A DNA stretch of 64,000 bases, from assembly GCA_030783905.1 (NCBI GenBank), contig JAQAHH010000001.1, forward strand, positions 62,001 to 126,000, read 5' to 3'. The translations under genes and the position numbers were made by a program. The notes beneath the pieces are model-generated. The model had not been told where the DNA came from, ran no database searches, and saw only the letters and a program-made list of their open reading frames with translations. The DNA comes from Bisgaard Taxon 45 (GTDB lineage Bacteria > Pseudomonadota > Gammaproteobacteria > Enterobacterales > Pasteurellaceae). Shown here piece by piece: positions 9,518 to 20,317 of the stretch (positions are counted from its first letter, which is position 1; each line of letters starts with the position of its first letter).

Positions 9518-12500
9518 ATGCAGGTCAGTAGAAGAAAGTTCTTCAAGATCTGTGCAGGGGGAATGGCGGGGACATCTGCGGCAATGTTAGGCTTTGCGCC
9601 AACAGAAGCGTTAGCAGCGCCTCGCAATTATAAATTATTACGCGCGAAAGAAACGCGTAATACCTGTACTTATTGCGCTGTTGGTTGTGGGATGCTGTTA
9701 TATAGCCTAGGAGATGGCTCAAAAAACAGCAAAGGAAAACTCTTTCATATCGAGGGCGACCCCGATCATCCAGTTAGTCGCGGTGCCTTATGTCCCAAAG
9801 GAGCGGGGGCGTTAGACTATGTCAATAGTGACCGTCGTGTTAAATATCCTGAAGTCCGTGAAGCCGGTTCAACAGAGTGGAAACGAATTTCATGGCACGA
9901 AGCCATTGAGCGTATTGCTCGTCACATCAAAGATGACCGCGATGCTAATTTCATTGAAAAAAATGACGCCGGTGAGCCAGTCAATCGTTGGATGACAGCA
10001 GGCTTCTTAGCAGGTTCGGCATGCAGTAACGAAACCGGTATCCTCACGCAAAAATTTGTGCGTTCTCTCGGTATGATCTTTACCGACAACCAAGCGAGTA
10101 TCTGACACGGACCAACGGTAGCAAGTCTTGCTCCATCATTTGGTCGCGGTGCGATGACCAACCACTGGGTTGATATTAAAAATGCTGATTTAGTCATTGT
10201 CATGGGCGGTAACGCTGCTGAAGCTCACCCTGTTGGATTCCGTTGGGCGATTGAAGCCAAAAAACAAAACGGTGCCAAACTCATGGTGGTGGATCCTCGT
10301 TTTAACCGTACTGCAGCTGTCGCGGATATTTATATGCCACTGCGTTCTGGTACAGATATTGCGTTCCTATCTGGTGTCATTCGCTATTTATTGAAAAACG
10401 ATAAAATCCAACACGAATACGTGAGACACTATACCAATGCGGCTTTCCTCGTCAATGAAAACTTCAAATTTGAAGAAGGGTTATTCTCTGGTTACGATGA
10501 AACTTCTCGCAAATATGACCGCTCGACTTGGGCTTATCAATTTGATGAAGAAGGTCAGCCAAAACGCGATCTTACCCTACAAGATCCACGTTGTGTCATC
10601 AACTTACTACGTGAACACGTTGAACGTTATACGCCTGAAATGGTGGAACGTATTACCGGTACACCACAAAAAGATTTCAACATTTTCTGTCAAGAAATTG
10701 CCAAAACCGCTGCGCCAGATAAAGCCGCAACCTTCTTGTATGCTTTAGGTTGGACACAACATACTGTCGGTTCACAAAATATCCGCACTATGGCGATGAT
10801 CCAATTATTATTGGGTAACATTGGCGTGTCTGGTGGTGGGGTGAATGCGTTACGTGGCCACTCAAACGTACAAGGGATTACGGATTTAGGGTTATTCCCA
10901 AATCGCTTACCTGCGTACATTCCACTACCCACAGAAGCCGATAAATCCTTACAATCTTTCTTAGATCGTATTACGCCAAAAACGATGCTGAAAGATCAGG
11001 TGAACTATTGGAAAAATACGCCTAAATTCATGGTCAGTATGCTGAAGTCATTCTATGGCGAGAAAGGCACACAAGATAACGAATTTGGCTACCACTATTT
11101 ACCAAAATTACCTAAAGGTGGAACTGACCAATTCCGTTACATTGAAGATATGTATAACGGCAAAGTCAATGGTTTCTTCTGTCAGGGGATGAACCCAGTT
11201 GCCTCTTATGCTAATTCACAAAAAATCATTAAAGCATTAAGCAAACTCAAATATTTAGTGATTTTTGACCCGTTAATCACCGATACTTCTGAATTCTGGA
11301 AAAACTACGGTGAATACAATGATGTGAAAACTGAAGAAATTCAAACCGAAGTGTTCCGCTTACCAACCACCTGTTTCGTCGAAGAAGACGGTTCCATCGC
11401 AAACTCTGGGCGTTGGTTACAATGGCACTGGAAAGGGGCTGAACCACCAGGTGAAGCGAAAACCGATGGTGAAATTCTTTCTGAATTACGTGCCGAGCTT
11501 ATTCATCTGTATAAAACAGAAGGTGGCAAAGCACCACTTGAACCGCTCGAAGCGATGAGTTGGGATTATGCAAATCCACTTGAGCCAAAAGCGGAAGAAG
11601 TGGCAAAAGAGAATAATGGTTATGCCTTAGAAGATATCAAAGATGCAGACGGCAACATTATCTTGAAAAAAGGTCAGTTACTGTCAAGCTTTGCGCAAAT
11701 GCGTGATGATGGAACCACTTCCGGTGCTTGCTGGATCTATACGGGACAATGGACTGAAAAAGGTAACCAAATGGCAAACCGTGATAACTCGGATCCTTCA
11801 AACCTCGGTAATACGCTTGGTTGGGCATTTGCATGGCCATTAAACCGCCGTATTCTTTATAACCGTGCGGGTGCTGACTTAGCCGGTAATCCATTTAACC
11901 CAAAACGTCAATTAATTAAATGGAACGGTAAAAACTGGAACTACGTGGATGTTGCCGACTTTGGTACTGCGCCACCAAATAGTCCTGTGTTGCCATTTAT
12001 TATGCAACCAGAAGGGGTAAGTGGTTTGTTCGTACGCGAACGTATGGCTGATGGTCCATTCCCAGAGCATTATGAGCCAATGGAAACCCCGATTGGTACC
12101 AACCCACTCCATCCAAATGTGGTATCAAGTCCCGTTGCACGTATTTTGGCCAGCGATAAAGAAGATCTGGGGACAAGTGCAGAGTTCCCTTATGTGGGAA
12201 CAACATACCGTTTGACCGAGCACTTCCACTACTGGACGAAAAACGTGTTACTCAACGTCATTGCCCAACCTGAGCAGTTCGTTGAAATTGGTGAGGCCCT
12301 TGCGGCAGAAAAAGGCATTAAGCATGGCGATGTCGTCAAAGTCAGCTCGAAACGTGGTTATATCAAAGCCGTCGCTGTCGTCACTAAGCGTATTCGTGCC
12401 TTAGTATCTGATGGTAAGCCTATTCATACCGTCGGGATTCCAATCCACTGGGGGTTTGCGGCAACGACTGGGGCGAAAAAAGGCTTCTTTGCGAATAACT

Positions 12501-12583
12501 TAACGGTTCGTACAGGTGATGCCAATACACAAACACCAGAATCGAAATGTATGTTAGTCAATATTGAGAAAGTGGGGGCATAA
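9518..12583 (+). CDS. fdnG: Formate dehydrogenase-N alpha subunit (selenoprotein)
   Basis: Periplasmic catalytic subunit that oxidises formate at a Mo-bis-MGD centre and passes electrons to FdxH. The gene is one continuous frame read through an in-frame TGA at 10103-10105: 1021 residues with selenocysteine at 196, the same position as E. coli FdnG-Sec196. The N-terminus has a Tat signal ([13 protein letters not shown] ... TEALAAP), followed by a 4Fe-4S motif [10 protein letters not shown] with GALCPKG. The rest is a molybdopterin oxidoreductase ending in the dinucleotide-binding domain. A SECIS-like hairpin follows the TGA. It heads the fdnG-fdxH-fdnI operon; fdhD and fdhE flank it. Calling two genes or a pseudogene here would be an error. 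The SelA/B/C machinery must be elsewhere in the genome. Confidence 0.97.
10103..10134 (+). promoter_or_regulatory. UGA selenocysteine codon and bacterial SECIS hairpin
   Basis: The TGA (10103-10105) is followed by a stem GG (10117-10118), a bulged U (10119), AGCA (10120-10123), loop AGUCU (10124-10128), UGCU (10129-10132) and CC (10133-10134). A bulged U and a short GU-containing apical loop are the features SelB recognises in the E. coli fdnG/fdhF elements. The reading frame continues without interruption past it. Confidence 0.85.
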
Positions 12584-12584
12584 A

Positions 12585-13493
12585 ATGGGTGTAGTACAAT
12601 CTCAAAACATTATTAAAGCCTCTGCAACATCGAGCTTAACGCCACCACCACAAGCGCGTGAGCATCAAGTTGAAGTGGCCAAACTGATTGATGTCACCAC
12701 CTGTATCGGCTGTAAAGCCTGCCAGGTGGGGTGTTCAGAGTGGAACGATATCCGTGCAGAGCCTGAAGCCTGTGTCGGTGTTTACGATAACCCGACCGAT
12801 TTAAATGCCAAAGCTTGGACGGTGATGAAATTCAATGAAGTGGAAGAAAATGACCGCTTAGAATGGCTAATTCGTAAAGATGGTTGCATGCACTGTGCTG
12901 AACCGGGCTGTTTGAAATCCTGTCCATCGCCAGGGGCGATTATTCAATATGCGAACGGTATCGTGGATTTCCAATCAGATAAATGTATTGGTTGCGGTTA
13001 CTGTATCGCAGGTTGTCCGTTCAATGTACCACGCATGAATCCAGACGATAATCGTGTTTATAAATGTACTCTGTGTGTGGATCGCGTGACCGTAGGTCAA
13101 GAACCAGCTTGCGTGAAAACCTGCCCAACGGGTGCCATTCGTTTTGGTAGTAAAGAAGAAATGAAAGTCTATGCGCAACAACGTATTGCAGACTTAAAAT
13201 CGCGTGGCTATGAAAACGCGGGGCTTTACGATCCAGAGGGCGTCGGTGGCACACATGTTATGTACGTATTACATCATGCAGATAAACCCGAACTCTATTC
13301 TGGTCTGCCGAAAGATCCATCCATTGATCTCAGTATCAAGGTTTGGAAAGATGTATTAAAACCAGTTGCGGCGGTGGCAATGGGTGGCATTATCCTCAGT
13401 GAAATTGCTCACTACATCACCGTGGGTCCAAATACGGAAGAACTGGATGAACACGAAGAGCACGAAGAACCAGTAGGAGGTCATCATGAGTAA
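12585..13493 (+). CDS. fdxH: Formate dehydrogenase-N iron-sulfur (beta) subunit
   Basis: Carries electrons from FdnG to the cytochrome subunit through four 4Fe-4S clusters. The cysteine groups are [40 protein letters not shown] and CTLC...CVKTCPTG. A single C-terminal membrane helix (about residues 257-279, [19 protein letters not shown]) anchors it on the periplasmic side. I chose ATG 12585, one base after the fdnG stop and preceded by a GGGGG ribosome-binding site, giving 302 residues; an upstream in-frame ATG lies inside fdnG. Its end overlaps fdnI by 8 bp. Confidence 0.95.
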   Translation: MGVVQSQNIIKASATSSLTPPPQAREHQVEVAKLIDVTTCIGCKACQVGCSEWNDIRAEPEACVGVYDNPTDLNAKAWTVMKFNEVEENDRLEWLIRKDGCMHCAEPGCLKSCPSPGAIIQYANGIVDFQSDKCIGCGYCIAGCPFNVPRMNPDDNRVYKCTLCVDRVTVGQEPACVKTCPTGAIRFGSKEEMKVYAQQRIADLKSRGYENAGLYDPEGVGGTHVMYVLHHADKPELYSGLPKDPSIDLSIKVWKDVLKPVAAVAMGGIILSEIAHYITVGPNTEELDEHEEHEEPVGGHHE

Positions 13494-14172
13494 GATTCAG
13501 ATCAGTAACGATCGTAAAATCGTACGTCATAAATTGCCTGCTCGCTTGAGCCACTGGTTACTGGTTATTTGTTTCTTTGTCACTGGCTTATCAGGTCTAG
13601 CCTTTTTCTTCCCCGATTTTGCTTGGTTAACCGAAATTCTGGGCACACCACAGTTGGCACGTTTTGTGCACCCATTTACTGGGATTATCATGTTTGTGGC
13701 GTTCTTAAACCTTTGTCGTATTTACTGGCGCCACAACTTCCCGGAAAAAAATGACTGGGTGTGGCTAAAAAATATTGATGAAGTACTAAAAGGGAATGAA
13801 CATGCGGTATCTGATAACGGCAAATATAACCTTGGTCAGAAAATGTTATTTTGGACCTTGATCCTGGCGATGCTCACCTTACTGGTAACCGGTATTATTA
13901 TGTGGCGTCAATATTTCTCCCATAATTTTTCTATCCCAGTTATCCGTATTGCCATCTTGTTACATTCGACCAGTGCCTTCTTGTTATTCACTGGTATTAT
14001 GGTACACATCTATATGGCATTCTGGGTAAAAGGCTCCATTCGTGGTATGGTCGAAGGTTGGGTGACCGTTCGCTGGGCGAAAAAACACCACCCGCGTTGG
14101 TACCGTGAAGAAGTGCTGCCTGAGCTCGAAAAAGAAGAGTTGGCAAAGCAACAAAAACAACGCCAGCCATAA
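13486..14172 (+). CDS. fdnI: Formate dehydrogenase-N cytochrome b556 (gamma) subunit
   Basis: Four-helix membrane cytochrome b that takes electrons from FdxH and reduces menaquinone. It has 228 residues (E. coli about 217). Haem-ligand histidine candidates lie in [28 protein letters not shown] and [20 protein letters not shown]. It starts at ATG 13486 behind TAGGAGG and overlaps the fdxH stop, so it is translationally coupled. The tail after the last helix is charged and glutamine-rich. It ends at an inverted-uptake-signal hairpin. Confidence 0.93.
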   Translation: MSKIQISNDRKIVRHKLPARLSHWLLVICFFVTGLSGLAFFFPDFAWLTEILGTPQLARFVHPFTGIIMFVAFLNLCRIYWRHNFPEKNDWVWLKNIDEVLKGNEHAVSDNGKYNLGQKMLFWTLILAMLTLLVTGIIMWRQYFSHNFSIPVIRIAILLHSTSAFLLFTGIMVHIYMAFWVKGSIRGMVEGWVTVRWAKKHHPRWYREEVLPELEKEELAKQQKQRQP

Positions 14173-14188
14173 CCCCTACTCTCTAAAT

Positions 14189-14240
14189 AAAAGTGCGATC
14201 AAATTTTCAGAAATTTTTCTAGAAACGACCGCACTTTATT
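14189..14240 (+). terminator. Terminator after fdnI with degenerate uptake-signal arms
   Basis: AAAAGTGCGATC (14189-14200) and GACCGCACTTTA (14228-14239) form an imperfect long-loop inverted repeat followed by TTTATT. One arm deviates from AAGTGCGGT by one base. It separates the fdnGHI transcript from fdhE, though the long loop suggests read-through may occur. Confidence 0.6.
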
Positions 14241-14262
14241 TATTCAAAAATAAGGAAATATG

Positions 14263-15192
14263 ATGAGTATCAGAATTCTCCCCGATACTGAAATTAAAGC
14301 AGCAGCCAGTTCATTTCATGCACCGGCACTGCTGTTTGCCAATCCTAAAAACCTGTATCAACGTCGTGTTGCACGTTTCACTTCGCTTGCACATGCACAC
14401 CCATTAGCAGATTATCTTCACTTTGCAAGCCAAGTTGCTGAAGCACAATTAACCGTCTTACAACAACTGCCGATTGAGCAAGATCCTCGTTTAAGTGCTG
14501 ACAATCTCTCCTCAGACTTTCTTGCTGAGCAACCATTGAATGCACAACATTGGCAACGCGATGCCGTTTGGCAAACGTTATTAATGGCAATTTTGGCTGA
14601 AATAAAACCCAAAGCCAGTGCGACGATTCTCAATACCATTGAAACGTTAGAAAAATACTCCACCGCAGAATTAGATAGAATGGCAGATACACTGTTAGCG
14701 CAGGAGTTTGAACAGATTAGCAGTGATCAAGCCGTTTTCATTTGGGCGGCACTTTCTTTGTATTGGGTACAATTAGTGCAACAAATTCCCCATTCAAGCC
14801 ACAAAGACAGTGCAGAAAATCTTCATGTTTGCCCTATCTGTGGTTCGGCACCTGTCGCCAGTGTGATTCACTTTGGCGCAGAGCAAGGTTTACGTTACTT
14901 ACATTGTGCCTTGTGTGAAAGTGAATGGAATATGGTGCGCTCAAAATGCACTAACTGTGACCAAACTGGGAAATTAGATTATTGGTCGATTGATTCAGAA
15001 ATGGCCGCAGTGAAAGCGGAAAGTTGTGGGGATTGCCATAGCTATTTAAAAGCCCTGTACCAAGAACGTGATCCTAAAGTAGAAGCGATTGCCGATGATT
15101 TAGCCAGTATTTTCCTTGATGTGGAAATGGAAAAAAAGGGCTTACAACGTAGTGGATTAAATCCATTCCTCTTTCCAAACCAAGCGAGTTAA
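14263..15192 (+). CDS. fdhE: Formate dehydrogenase accessory protein FdhE
   Basis: Cytoplasmic factor for maturation of the Tat-exported formate dehydrogenases. ATG 14263 gives 309 residues, the E. coli length, and lies 6 nt after AGGA; another ATG lies one codon upstream. The C-terminal half holds rubredoxin-like cysteine pairs that bind iron: [17 protein letters not shown] and CGDC. The segment [10 protein letters not shown] and the ending SGLNPFLFP are family hallmarks. It follows fdnI directly, as in Haemophilus. Confidence 0.94.
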   Translation: MSIRILPDTEIKAAASSFHAPALLFANPKNLYQRRVARFTSLAHAHPLADYLHFASQVAEAQLTVLQQLPIEQDPRLSADNLSSDFLAEQPLNAQHWQRDAVWQTLLMAILAEIKPKASATILNTIETLEKYSTAELDRMADTLLAQEFEQISSDQAVFIWAALSLYWVQLVQQIPHSSHKDSAENLHVCPICGSAPVASVIHFGAEQGLRYLHCALCESEWNMVRSKCTNCDQTGKLDYWSIDSEMAAVKAESCGDCHSYLKALYQERDPKVEAIADDLASIFLDVEMEKKGLQRSGLNPFLFPNQAS

Positions 15193-15200
15193 CCACTAAA

Positions 15201-15226
15201 CAAAAGCAAGTGCGTTCTTGCTTTTG
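15201..15226 (+). terminator. fdhE terminator
   Basis: Perfect 10-bp stem CAAAAGCAAG (15201-15210) with CTTGCTTTTG (15217-15226), loop TGCGTT, starting 9 bp after the fdhE stop and followed by TTTG. Confidence 0.8.
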
Positions 15227-15328
15227 TTTGCATTTTCCTGTTTAAACACACTCGTTTCAGTCTCAGCGCATACAAAAAAGCCACTGATTTGACAATCAAT
15301 GGCGCAATAATTTGTTTATCAATGTTAA

Positions 15329-15418
15329 TGGCGGAGGAAGTGAGATTCGAACTCACGGAGGGCGTAAACCCTCGCCGGTTTTCAAGACCGGTGCCTTCAA
15401 CCACTCGACCATTCCTCC
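15329..15418 (-). tRNA. tRNA-Ser (anticodon UGA)
   Basis: The minus strand reads GGAGGAATGGTCGAGTGG at the 5' end (15418) and TTCCTCCGCCA at the 3' end (15329), giving a 7-bp acceptor stem, discriminator G and encoded CCA. The anticodon arm CCGGTCTTGAAAACCGG has a CTTGAAA loop with anticodon TGA. A long variable arm (GCGAGGGTTTACGCCCTC) and T-arm TGAGTTCGAATCTCA complete a class II serine tRNA of 90 nt. It is a standard serine tRNA, not the Sec tRNA needed by fdnG. Confidence 0.97.
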
Positions 15419-15556
15419 GTGCTGTAGACCGGTGCACTATAATACAGTTAATTTATTGAGTAAATTAAAAAATACCTTCTCAGCGCACAAGCGCTGAGAT
15501 TTTACCCATATTGCATTTTATTTATTCAATTTTTACAAAATTGTTACGTTTTAACA

Positions 15557-15585
15557 TTGACTTTTCAATGACTAACCAGTACTTT
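15557..15585 (+). promoter_or_regulatory. Predicted sigma-70 promoter for yccA
   Basis: TTGACT (15557-15562), a 17-bp spacer and TACTTT (15580-15585), about 50 bp before the yccA ATG. Prediction from consensus match only. Confidence 0.5.
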
Positions 15586-15633
15586 ATCCGCATTGTTTTG
15601 TCTTTATTCCATTGCTAAAGGAGCCTTCACACT

Positions 15634-16296
15634 ATGGAATCTCGCATTGTTCTAGATAGCAGAGAAACATCTCTACTTAACACGCACAAAGTGTTACGCA
15701 ATACTTATTTCTTATTAGGTTTAACCCTCGCTTTTTCAGCAGTGGTGGCTTATATTTCAATGAGTCTCAACTTACCACGCCCGGGACTGATTTTAATGCT
15801 AGCCGGTTTCTATGGTTTATTATTTTTAACCTATAAATTATCTAACAGCGGGTTAGGGATTGTTGCCGCTTTCGCGTTTACTGGTTTTTTAGGTTATACC
15901 CTCGGTCCAATTTTGAATGTGTACGTCAGCAATGGCGCAAGTGATATTGTTGTCTTAGCCCTTGCCGGTACCGCAGCAGTATTCTTTGCCTGTTCTGCTT
16001 ATGTATTAACCACAAAGAAAGACATGTCTTTCCTCTCTGGCACCCTTTTCGCTTTATTTATTGTCCTTTTACTTGGTATGGTCGCCAGTTTCTTCTTCCA
16101 CTCACCAATGCTTTACATTGCAATTAGTGGTTTATTTGTGGTTTTCTCGACATTAGGTATCCTCTACGAAACCAGTAATATTATTCATGGTGGTGAAACC
16201 AACTATATTCGTGCCACTGTCAGTATTTTTGTTTCACTGTATAACTTATTTATTAGCTTACTCAATATCTTCTCGATTTTATCGAATGATGATTAA
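15634..16296 (+). CDS. yccA: Bax inhibitor-1/YccA family membrane protein
   Basis: A 220-residue protein of seven hydrophobic segments, close to E. coli YccA (219). In E. coli YccA binds and modulates the FtsH protease. Family landmarks are [20 protein letters not shown] at the N-terminus, [32 protein letters not shown] and [19 protein letters not shown] at the C-terminus. ATG 15634 is preceded by AAGGAG. It is monocistronic, with its own promoter and terminator. Confidence 0.93.
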   Translation: MESRIVLDSRETSLLNTHKVLRNTYFLLGLTLAFSAVVAYISMSLNLPRPGLILMLAGFYGLLFLTYKLSNSGLGIVAAFAFTGFLGYTLGPILNVYVSNGASDIVVLALAGTAAVFFACSAYVLTTKKDMSFLSGTLFALFIVLLLGMVASFFFHSPMLYIAISGLFVVFSTLGILYETSNIIHGGETNYIRATVSIFVSLYNLFISLLNIFSILSNDD

Positions 16297-16329
16297 TCTA
16301 AACGACCAATCTATTTAATCGCTAAATTA

Positions 16330-16351
16330 AACGCCCCATTTTTGGGGCGTT
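16330..16351 (+). terminator. yccA terminator
   Basis: AACGCCCCA (16330-16338) pairs with TGGGGCGTT (16343-16351), followed by TTG. GC-rich, and the only hairpin between yccA and tusE. Confidence 0.85.
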
Positions 16352-16394
16352 TTGCTATAATACCAAAGTGAAAATAAGGCCAATTGAGAAAAAG

Positions 16395-16724
16395 ATGATA
16401 GAAGTTAACCAACAACAAATTGAAACCGATGCACATGGTTATTTACTCAACTTAGCACAATGGAATGAAGATGTTGCACGCGCGATAGCGCAACAAGAAA
16501 ATATTGAATTAACCGATGCCCATTGGGAAGTGATTTATTTTGTGCGTGCGTTTTATCAAGAATACAAGACCTCTCCTGCCATTCGAATGTTAGTGAAAGC
16601 TATGGCACAGAAACTAGGTGAAGACAAAGGCAATAGCCGTTATTTACAACGTTTATTCCCCGATGGTCCTGCGAAACAAGCGACAAAATTAGCCGGCCTA
16701 CCAAAACCAGCAAAATGTTTATAA
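16395..16724 (+). CDS. tusE: Sulfur relay protein TusE (DsrC family)
   Basis: Last carrier in the Tus sulfur relay, taking persulfide sulfur from TusBCD to MnmA for 2-thiouridine formation in tRNA. I start it at ATG 16395, which gives 109 residues, the E. coli length; an ATG 27 bp upstream is in frame but adds nonhomologous residues. The block [20 protein letters not shown], then [20 protein letters not shown], is highly conserved. The sulfur-carrying cysteine is the penultimate residue (PKPAKCL). Confidence 0.93.
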   Translation: MIEVNQQQIETDAHGYLLNLAQWNEDVARAIAQQENIELTDAHWEVIYFVRAFYQEYKTSPAIRMLVKAMAQKLGEDKGNSRYLQRLFPDGPAKQATKLAGLPKPAKCL

Positions 16725-16743
16725 ATCAAAATGTTAAATTTTT

Positions 16744-16762
16744 AAATTTGATAATCATTTTT
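16744..16762 (+). promoter_or_regulatory. Candidate Fur box upstream of yfeA
   Basis: AAATTTGATAATCATTTTT matches the 19-bp Fur consensus at 13 positions, including the central GATAATCAT. It lies about 75 bp before the yfeA ATG, where repression would be expected. Iron (or manganese, via Fur/MntR-type control) is the known signal for this transporter family; the site is a prediction. Confidence 0.55.
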
Positions 16763-16835
16763 ATTTACAAAATTATTTTTTAAGCATAGAATAGCCGAGC
16801 GACTTTATTAACCAACAACATAAGGAGAAAATGAT

Positions 16836-17717
16836 ATGCGTCGCTTAACTGTTATTTTAAGTGCAATTATGCTAGGTATTTTTACGTCCCCTGCGTTTGC
16901 AAAATTCAAAGTGGTCACGACATTTACCGTGATTCAAGATATTGCTCAAAATGTTGCTGGTGATGCAGCCGTTGTTGAGTCAATTACCAAGCCCGGGGCA
17001 GAAATTCATGACTATGAACCAACCCCAAAAGACATTGTAAAAGCACAACATGCGGATCTTGTCTTATGGAATGGCTTAAATCTTGAGCGTTGGTTTGAAA
17101 AATTCTTTGAAAACGTAAAAGATAAACCGGCTGTTGTGGTCACAGAAGGCATTACCCCAATTTCAATTTATGAAGGTCCTTACAAAGATGCGCCAAATCC
17201 GCATGCTTGGATGTCAACCTCAAATGCGTTAATTTATATTGAAAATATTAAAAATGCATTGGTGAAATATGATCCGAAAAATGCCGACACCTATGTGAAA
17301 AATGCAGAAAACTACGCTAATAAAATTAAACAATTAGATCAACCTTTACGTGAAAAACTGGCTAAAATTCCTGAAGGTCAACGCTGGTTAGTGACAAGTG
17401 AAGGGGCGTTTAGTTACTTAGCAAAAGATTATGGTTTACAAGAAGCGTATTTATGGCCAATCAATGCGGAAGAACAAGGTACACCACAACAAGTACGTCA
17501 TGTAATTGAAACGGTACGCAAAAACAACATTCCTGTTGTGTTCAGTGAAAGTACAATTTCCGATAAACCAGCAAAACAAGTGGCCAAAGAAACCGGTGCA
17601 AAATACGGTGGCGTACTTTATGTGGATTCCCTTTCTACTGCGAAAGGACCGGTACCAACTTATATTGATTTATTAAATACTACTGTTTCAACTATTGTTA
17701 AAGGATTTGAAAAATAA
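16836..17717 (+). CDS. yfeA: Chelated iron/manganese ABC transporter, periplasmic binding protein
   Basis: Cluster A-I metal-binding protein of the YfeA/SitA/MntC group, delivering Mn2+ or Fe2+ to YfeBCD. It has 293 residues with a Sec signal peptide (cleaved after SPAFA, about residue 22). Metal ligands characteristic of the group are visible: His in [10 protein letters not shown], His in NPHAWMS, Glu in FSESTISD and Asp in LYVDSL. It is not a lipoprotein. Its stop overlaps the yfeB ATG by one base. A Fur-like site lies upstream. Confidence 0.9.
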   Translation: MRRLTVILSAIMLGIFTSPAFAKFKVVTTFTVIQDIAQNVAGDAAVVESITKPGAEIHDYEPTPKDIVKAQHADLVLWNGLNLERWFEKFFENVKDKPAVVVTEGITPISIYEGPYKDAPNPHAWMSTSNALIYIENIKNALVKYDPKNADTYVKNAENYANKIKQLDQPLREKLAKIPEGQRWLVTSEGAFSYLAKDYGLQEAYLWPINAEEQGTPQQVRHVIETVRKNNIPVVFSESTISDKPAKQVAKETGAKYGGVLYVDSLSTAKGPVPTYIDLLNTTVSTIVKGFEK

Positions 17718-18610
17718 TGTCCTCTCCTACCATTGCATCAATTTCAGTTGATGATGTGACTGTTCGTTATAACAATGGGCATCTTGCCATTTATGATACA
17801 ACATTTAAGTTAGCAGGCGGTACAACTTGTGCTCTGGTAGGTGTGAACGGAAGTGGAAAATCCACCATTTTCAAAAGCTTAATGGGATTGGTTAAGCCAC
17901 AAAAAGGTACAATTAAACTGTGTGGCTTACCAATTTCAGAGGCGTTGAAACAAAACCTCGTTTCCTATGTTCCTCAATCGGAAGACGTTGACTGGCAATT
18001 TCCCGTCTCGGTATATGATGTTGTGATGATGGGACGTTATGGTTACATGAACTTTTTGCGTATTCCGAAAGCGATGGATAAACAAAAAGTGAAAGAAGCC
18101 ATGCAACGTGTCAATATTGAACACCTCGCAGACCGCCAAATTGGCGAGCTGTCTGGTGGACAAAAAAAACGTGTCTTCTTAGCGCGTGCGCTTGCTCAAC
18201 AAAGTAAAATTATTCTATTAGATGAACCCTTTACCGGTGTGGATGTGAAAACCGAAAATGCCATCATGGCGCTGTTGGATCAACTGCGTAGTGAAGGGCA
18301 CCTGATTTTGATTTCTACTCATAACTTAGGGACAGTGCCTGATTTCTGTGATCAAGTAGTGATGATTAATCGTACTGTATTAGCGACGGGTAAAACAGAG
18401 ACCACCTTTACCCAACAAAATCTTGAGTTAGTCTTTGGCGGGGTATTACGTCATATTAAATTACTTGGAAAAGATATCCACGATGATGAGGATAGTCGTT
18501 CCGTTACCGTATTAAGTGATGATGAATTACCTGCCGTCTTCTATGGCGAAACGAAAAATGATCCGCCCGCACCGATTACCAAACATCCTCAACGAAAAGG
18601 CGAACAATAA
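17717..18610 (+). CDS. yfeB: Chelated iron/manganese ABC transporter, ATPase
   Basis: ATP-binding subunit powering YfeCD. It has 297 residues: Walker [13 protein letters not shown]-loop [13 protein letters not shown], signature [17 protein letters not shown], Walker [13 protein letters not shown] and the H-loop ISTHNLG. The C-terminal extension of about 60 acidic/proline-rich residues ([12 protein letters not shown]...) resembles that of other YfeB/SitB proteins. TAATG coupling links it to yfeA, and its stop codon shares a base with the yfeC start. Confidence 0.92.
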   Translation: MSSPTIASISVDDVTVRYNNGHLAIYDTTFKLAGGTTCALVGVNGSGKSTIFKSLMGLVKPQKGTIKLCGLPISEALKQNLVSYVPQSEDVDWQFPVSVYDVVMMGRYGYMNFLRIPKAMDKQKVKEAMQRVNIEHLADRQIGELSGGQKKRVFLARALAQQSKIILLDEPFTGVDVKTENAIMALLDQLRSEGHLILISTHNLGTVPDFCDQVVMINRTVLATGKTETTFTQQNLELVFGGVLRHIKLLGKDIHDDEDSRSVTVLSDDELPAVFYGETKNDPPAPITKHPQRKGEQ

Positions 18611-19479
18611 TGTGGGATTTATTGCTTGAACCTTTCCAATATAACTATATGGTTAAAGCCATTATTCTGTCCGCTGCGGTGGGAGGAATTTGTGCTTTTA
18701 TGTCTTCTTACTTAATGTTAAAAGGCTGGTCTTTAATTGGTGATGCCCTCTCTCACTCGGTGGTTCCAGGCGTCGCGATTGCTTATGCACTTTCATTACC
18801 TTATGCACTAGGTGCCTTTTTTTCTGGCATTTTAGCCGCATTGTCTATCTTGTGGATTAAATCGATCACCAAATTACGTGAAGATGCCGTGATTGGTTTT
18901 ATCTTTACCACCTTCTTTGCCCTAGGACTATTGATTATCTCACTTAATCCAACTTCCATTAATGTGCAAGATATTATCTTAGGTAACATTTTAGGTATTG
19001 CTGATGACGATGTGATCCAAGTTGCCATCATTATTGTCATTACATTAGGTTTATTGCTGTTATTTTGGAAAGATCTGCTCTTAGTGTTTTTTGATGAAAC
19101 CCATGCCACCTCTGTTGGCCTGTCACCTTTACGCTATAAAGTGCTGTTTTTTACTTTACTCAGTGCCTGTGTTGTTGCCGCCTTACAAACGGTCGGGGCG
19201 ATTTTGGTGATTGCCATGGTGATTACCCCCGGTGCCACCGCTTATTTGCTCACTGATCGCTTTGGCAAATTGGCCACGATTGCAGTGATATTAGGTACAA
19301 CAACCAGTATCCTCGGTGTTTATCTTAGTTATTACCTAGATGGCGCGACCGGTGGTTTAATTGTGTGTTTCCAAACCGCGATTTTCTTACTCGCGTTTTG
19401 TTTTTCACCAAAATATGGGGTCTTGCGCCGTCAAAGTGCGGTACAAAATAGTATTAATAAGGAGACAAATCATGACTGA
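18610..19479 (+). CDS. yfeC: Chelated iron/manganese ABC transporter, permease C
   Basis: ABC-3 family inner-membrane permease with 289 residues and about eight to nine helices. It begins LLEPFQYNYMVKAIILSAAV and has the SLIGDALSHSVVPGVAIAY block typical of the metal permeases. It is homologous to its downstream neighbour yfeD; the two form the heterodimeric channel. The ATG at 18610 overlaps the yfeB stop and its own stop lies within yfeD (ATGACTGA), so all four genes are coupled. An uptake word AAGTGCGGT lies near its 3' end. Confidence 0.92.
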   Translation: MWDLLLEPFQYNYMVKAIILSAAVGGICAFMSSYLMLKGWSLIGDALSHSVVPGVAIAYALSLPYALGAFFSGILAALSILWIKSITKLREDAVIGFIFTTFFALGLLIISLNPTSINVQDIILGNILGIADDDVIQVAIIIVITLGLLLLFWKDLLLVFFDETHATSVGLSPLRYKVLFFTLLSACVVAALQTVGAILVIAMVITPGATAYLLTDRFGKLATIAVILGTTTSILGVYLSYYLDGATGGLIVCFQTAIFLLAFCFSPKYGVLRRQSAVQNSINKETNHD

Positions 19480-20317
19480 TGTAATCAATTGGTTTGTTGA
19501 ACCTTTCTCCTATCCTTTTATGCAAAATGCCTTATTCACCGCACTAATCGTCTCGATCATTTGTGCCGTCCTTTCCTGCTATTTAGTTTTAAAAGGTTGG
19601 TCATTAATGGGCGATGCCATTTCACATGCGGTACTGCCTGGGATCGTGATTGCATTTATGCTTGGCCTACCCCTCACTTTAGGGGCATTTGGAGCAGGGT
19701 TATTTTGCGCATTAAGTGTTGGTTATCTGAAAGAAAATAGCCGGATTAAAGAAGACACGGTGATGGGAATTGTGTTTTCAGGGATGTTTGCCTTTGGTAT
19801 TGTGCTCTTCACCAAAGTGGAAACAGAACAGCACCTTACCCATATTTTATTTGGTAACCTATTAGGTGTCAGTCGAGCAGAACTAATCCAAACCTTGATT
19901 ATTGCTAGCCTTATTTTTGTCACCATCATGGTAAAACGTCGCGACTTCTTACTGTATTGTTTTGATCAAAGCCATACAAGGGTTGCCGGACTTTCACCAA
20001 GAGTATTGCACTATGGTTTGCTGATTCTACTTGCTTTAACCATTATTATGGCAATGCAACTGGTTGGCGTCATTTTAGTGGTCGCGATGTTAATCTCACC
20101 CGGTATCACGGCATTCCTACTCAGTAAGCGCTTTGAAATGATGTTACTTATTGCTATGTGTATGTCTGTCATCACTAGCCTCTTTGGAACCATTATTAGC
20201 TATCATATTGATGCCGCAACAGGTCCTTGTATTATTTTGTTACAAGCACTCTTTTTCACGCTCGCATTAGGTTACCAAAAATTAAAATGGTATCGGCAAC
20301 AGCCTGATTTAAGTTAA
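19472..20317 (+). CDS. yfeD: Chelated iron/manganese ABC transporter, permease D
   Basis: Second ABC-3 permease, 281 residues from ATG 19472, which is preceded by AAGGAG and overlaps the yfeC stop by 8 bp. The same core as YfeC appears as SLMGDAISHAVLPGIVIAF, showing that the pair arose by duplication. A longer in-frame extension upstream lies inside yfeC and is not the start. The stop overlaps that of the convergent acyP by 4 bp, with no terminator between them. Confidence 0.92.
   Translation: MTDVINWFVEPFSYPFMQNALFTALIVSIICAVLSCYLVLKGWSLMGDAISHAVLPGIVIAFMLGLPLTLGAFGAGLFCALSVGYLKENSRIKEDTVMGIVFSGMFAFGIVLFTKVETEQHLTHILFGNLLGVSRAELIQTLIIASLIFVTIMVKRRDFLLYCFDQSHTRVAGLSPRVLHYGLLILLALTIIMAMQLVGVILVVAMLISPGITAFLLSKRFEMMLLIAMCMSVITSLFGTIISYHIDAATGPCIILLQALFFTLALGYQKLKWYRQQPDLS

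Noticed and set aside
9518-10105. fdnG as a truncated gene or pseudogene ending at TGA
   Set aside because: The frame continues for 825 codons, the TGA is at the known Sec position, and a SECIS-like hairpin follows.
15189-15437. Minus-strand frame covering the tRNA-Ser
   Set aside because: The segment is a complete tRNA with CCA end; translation of it is a common false positive.
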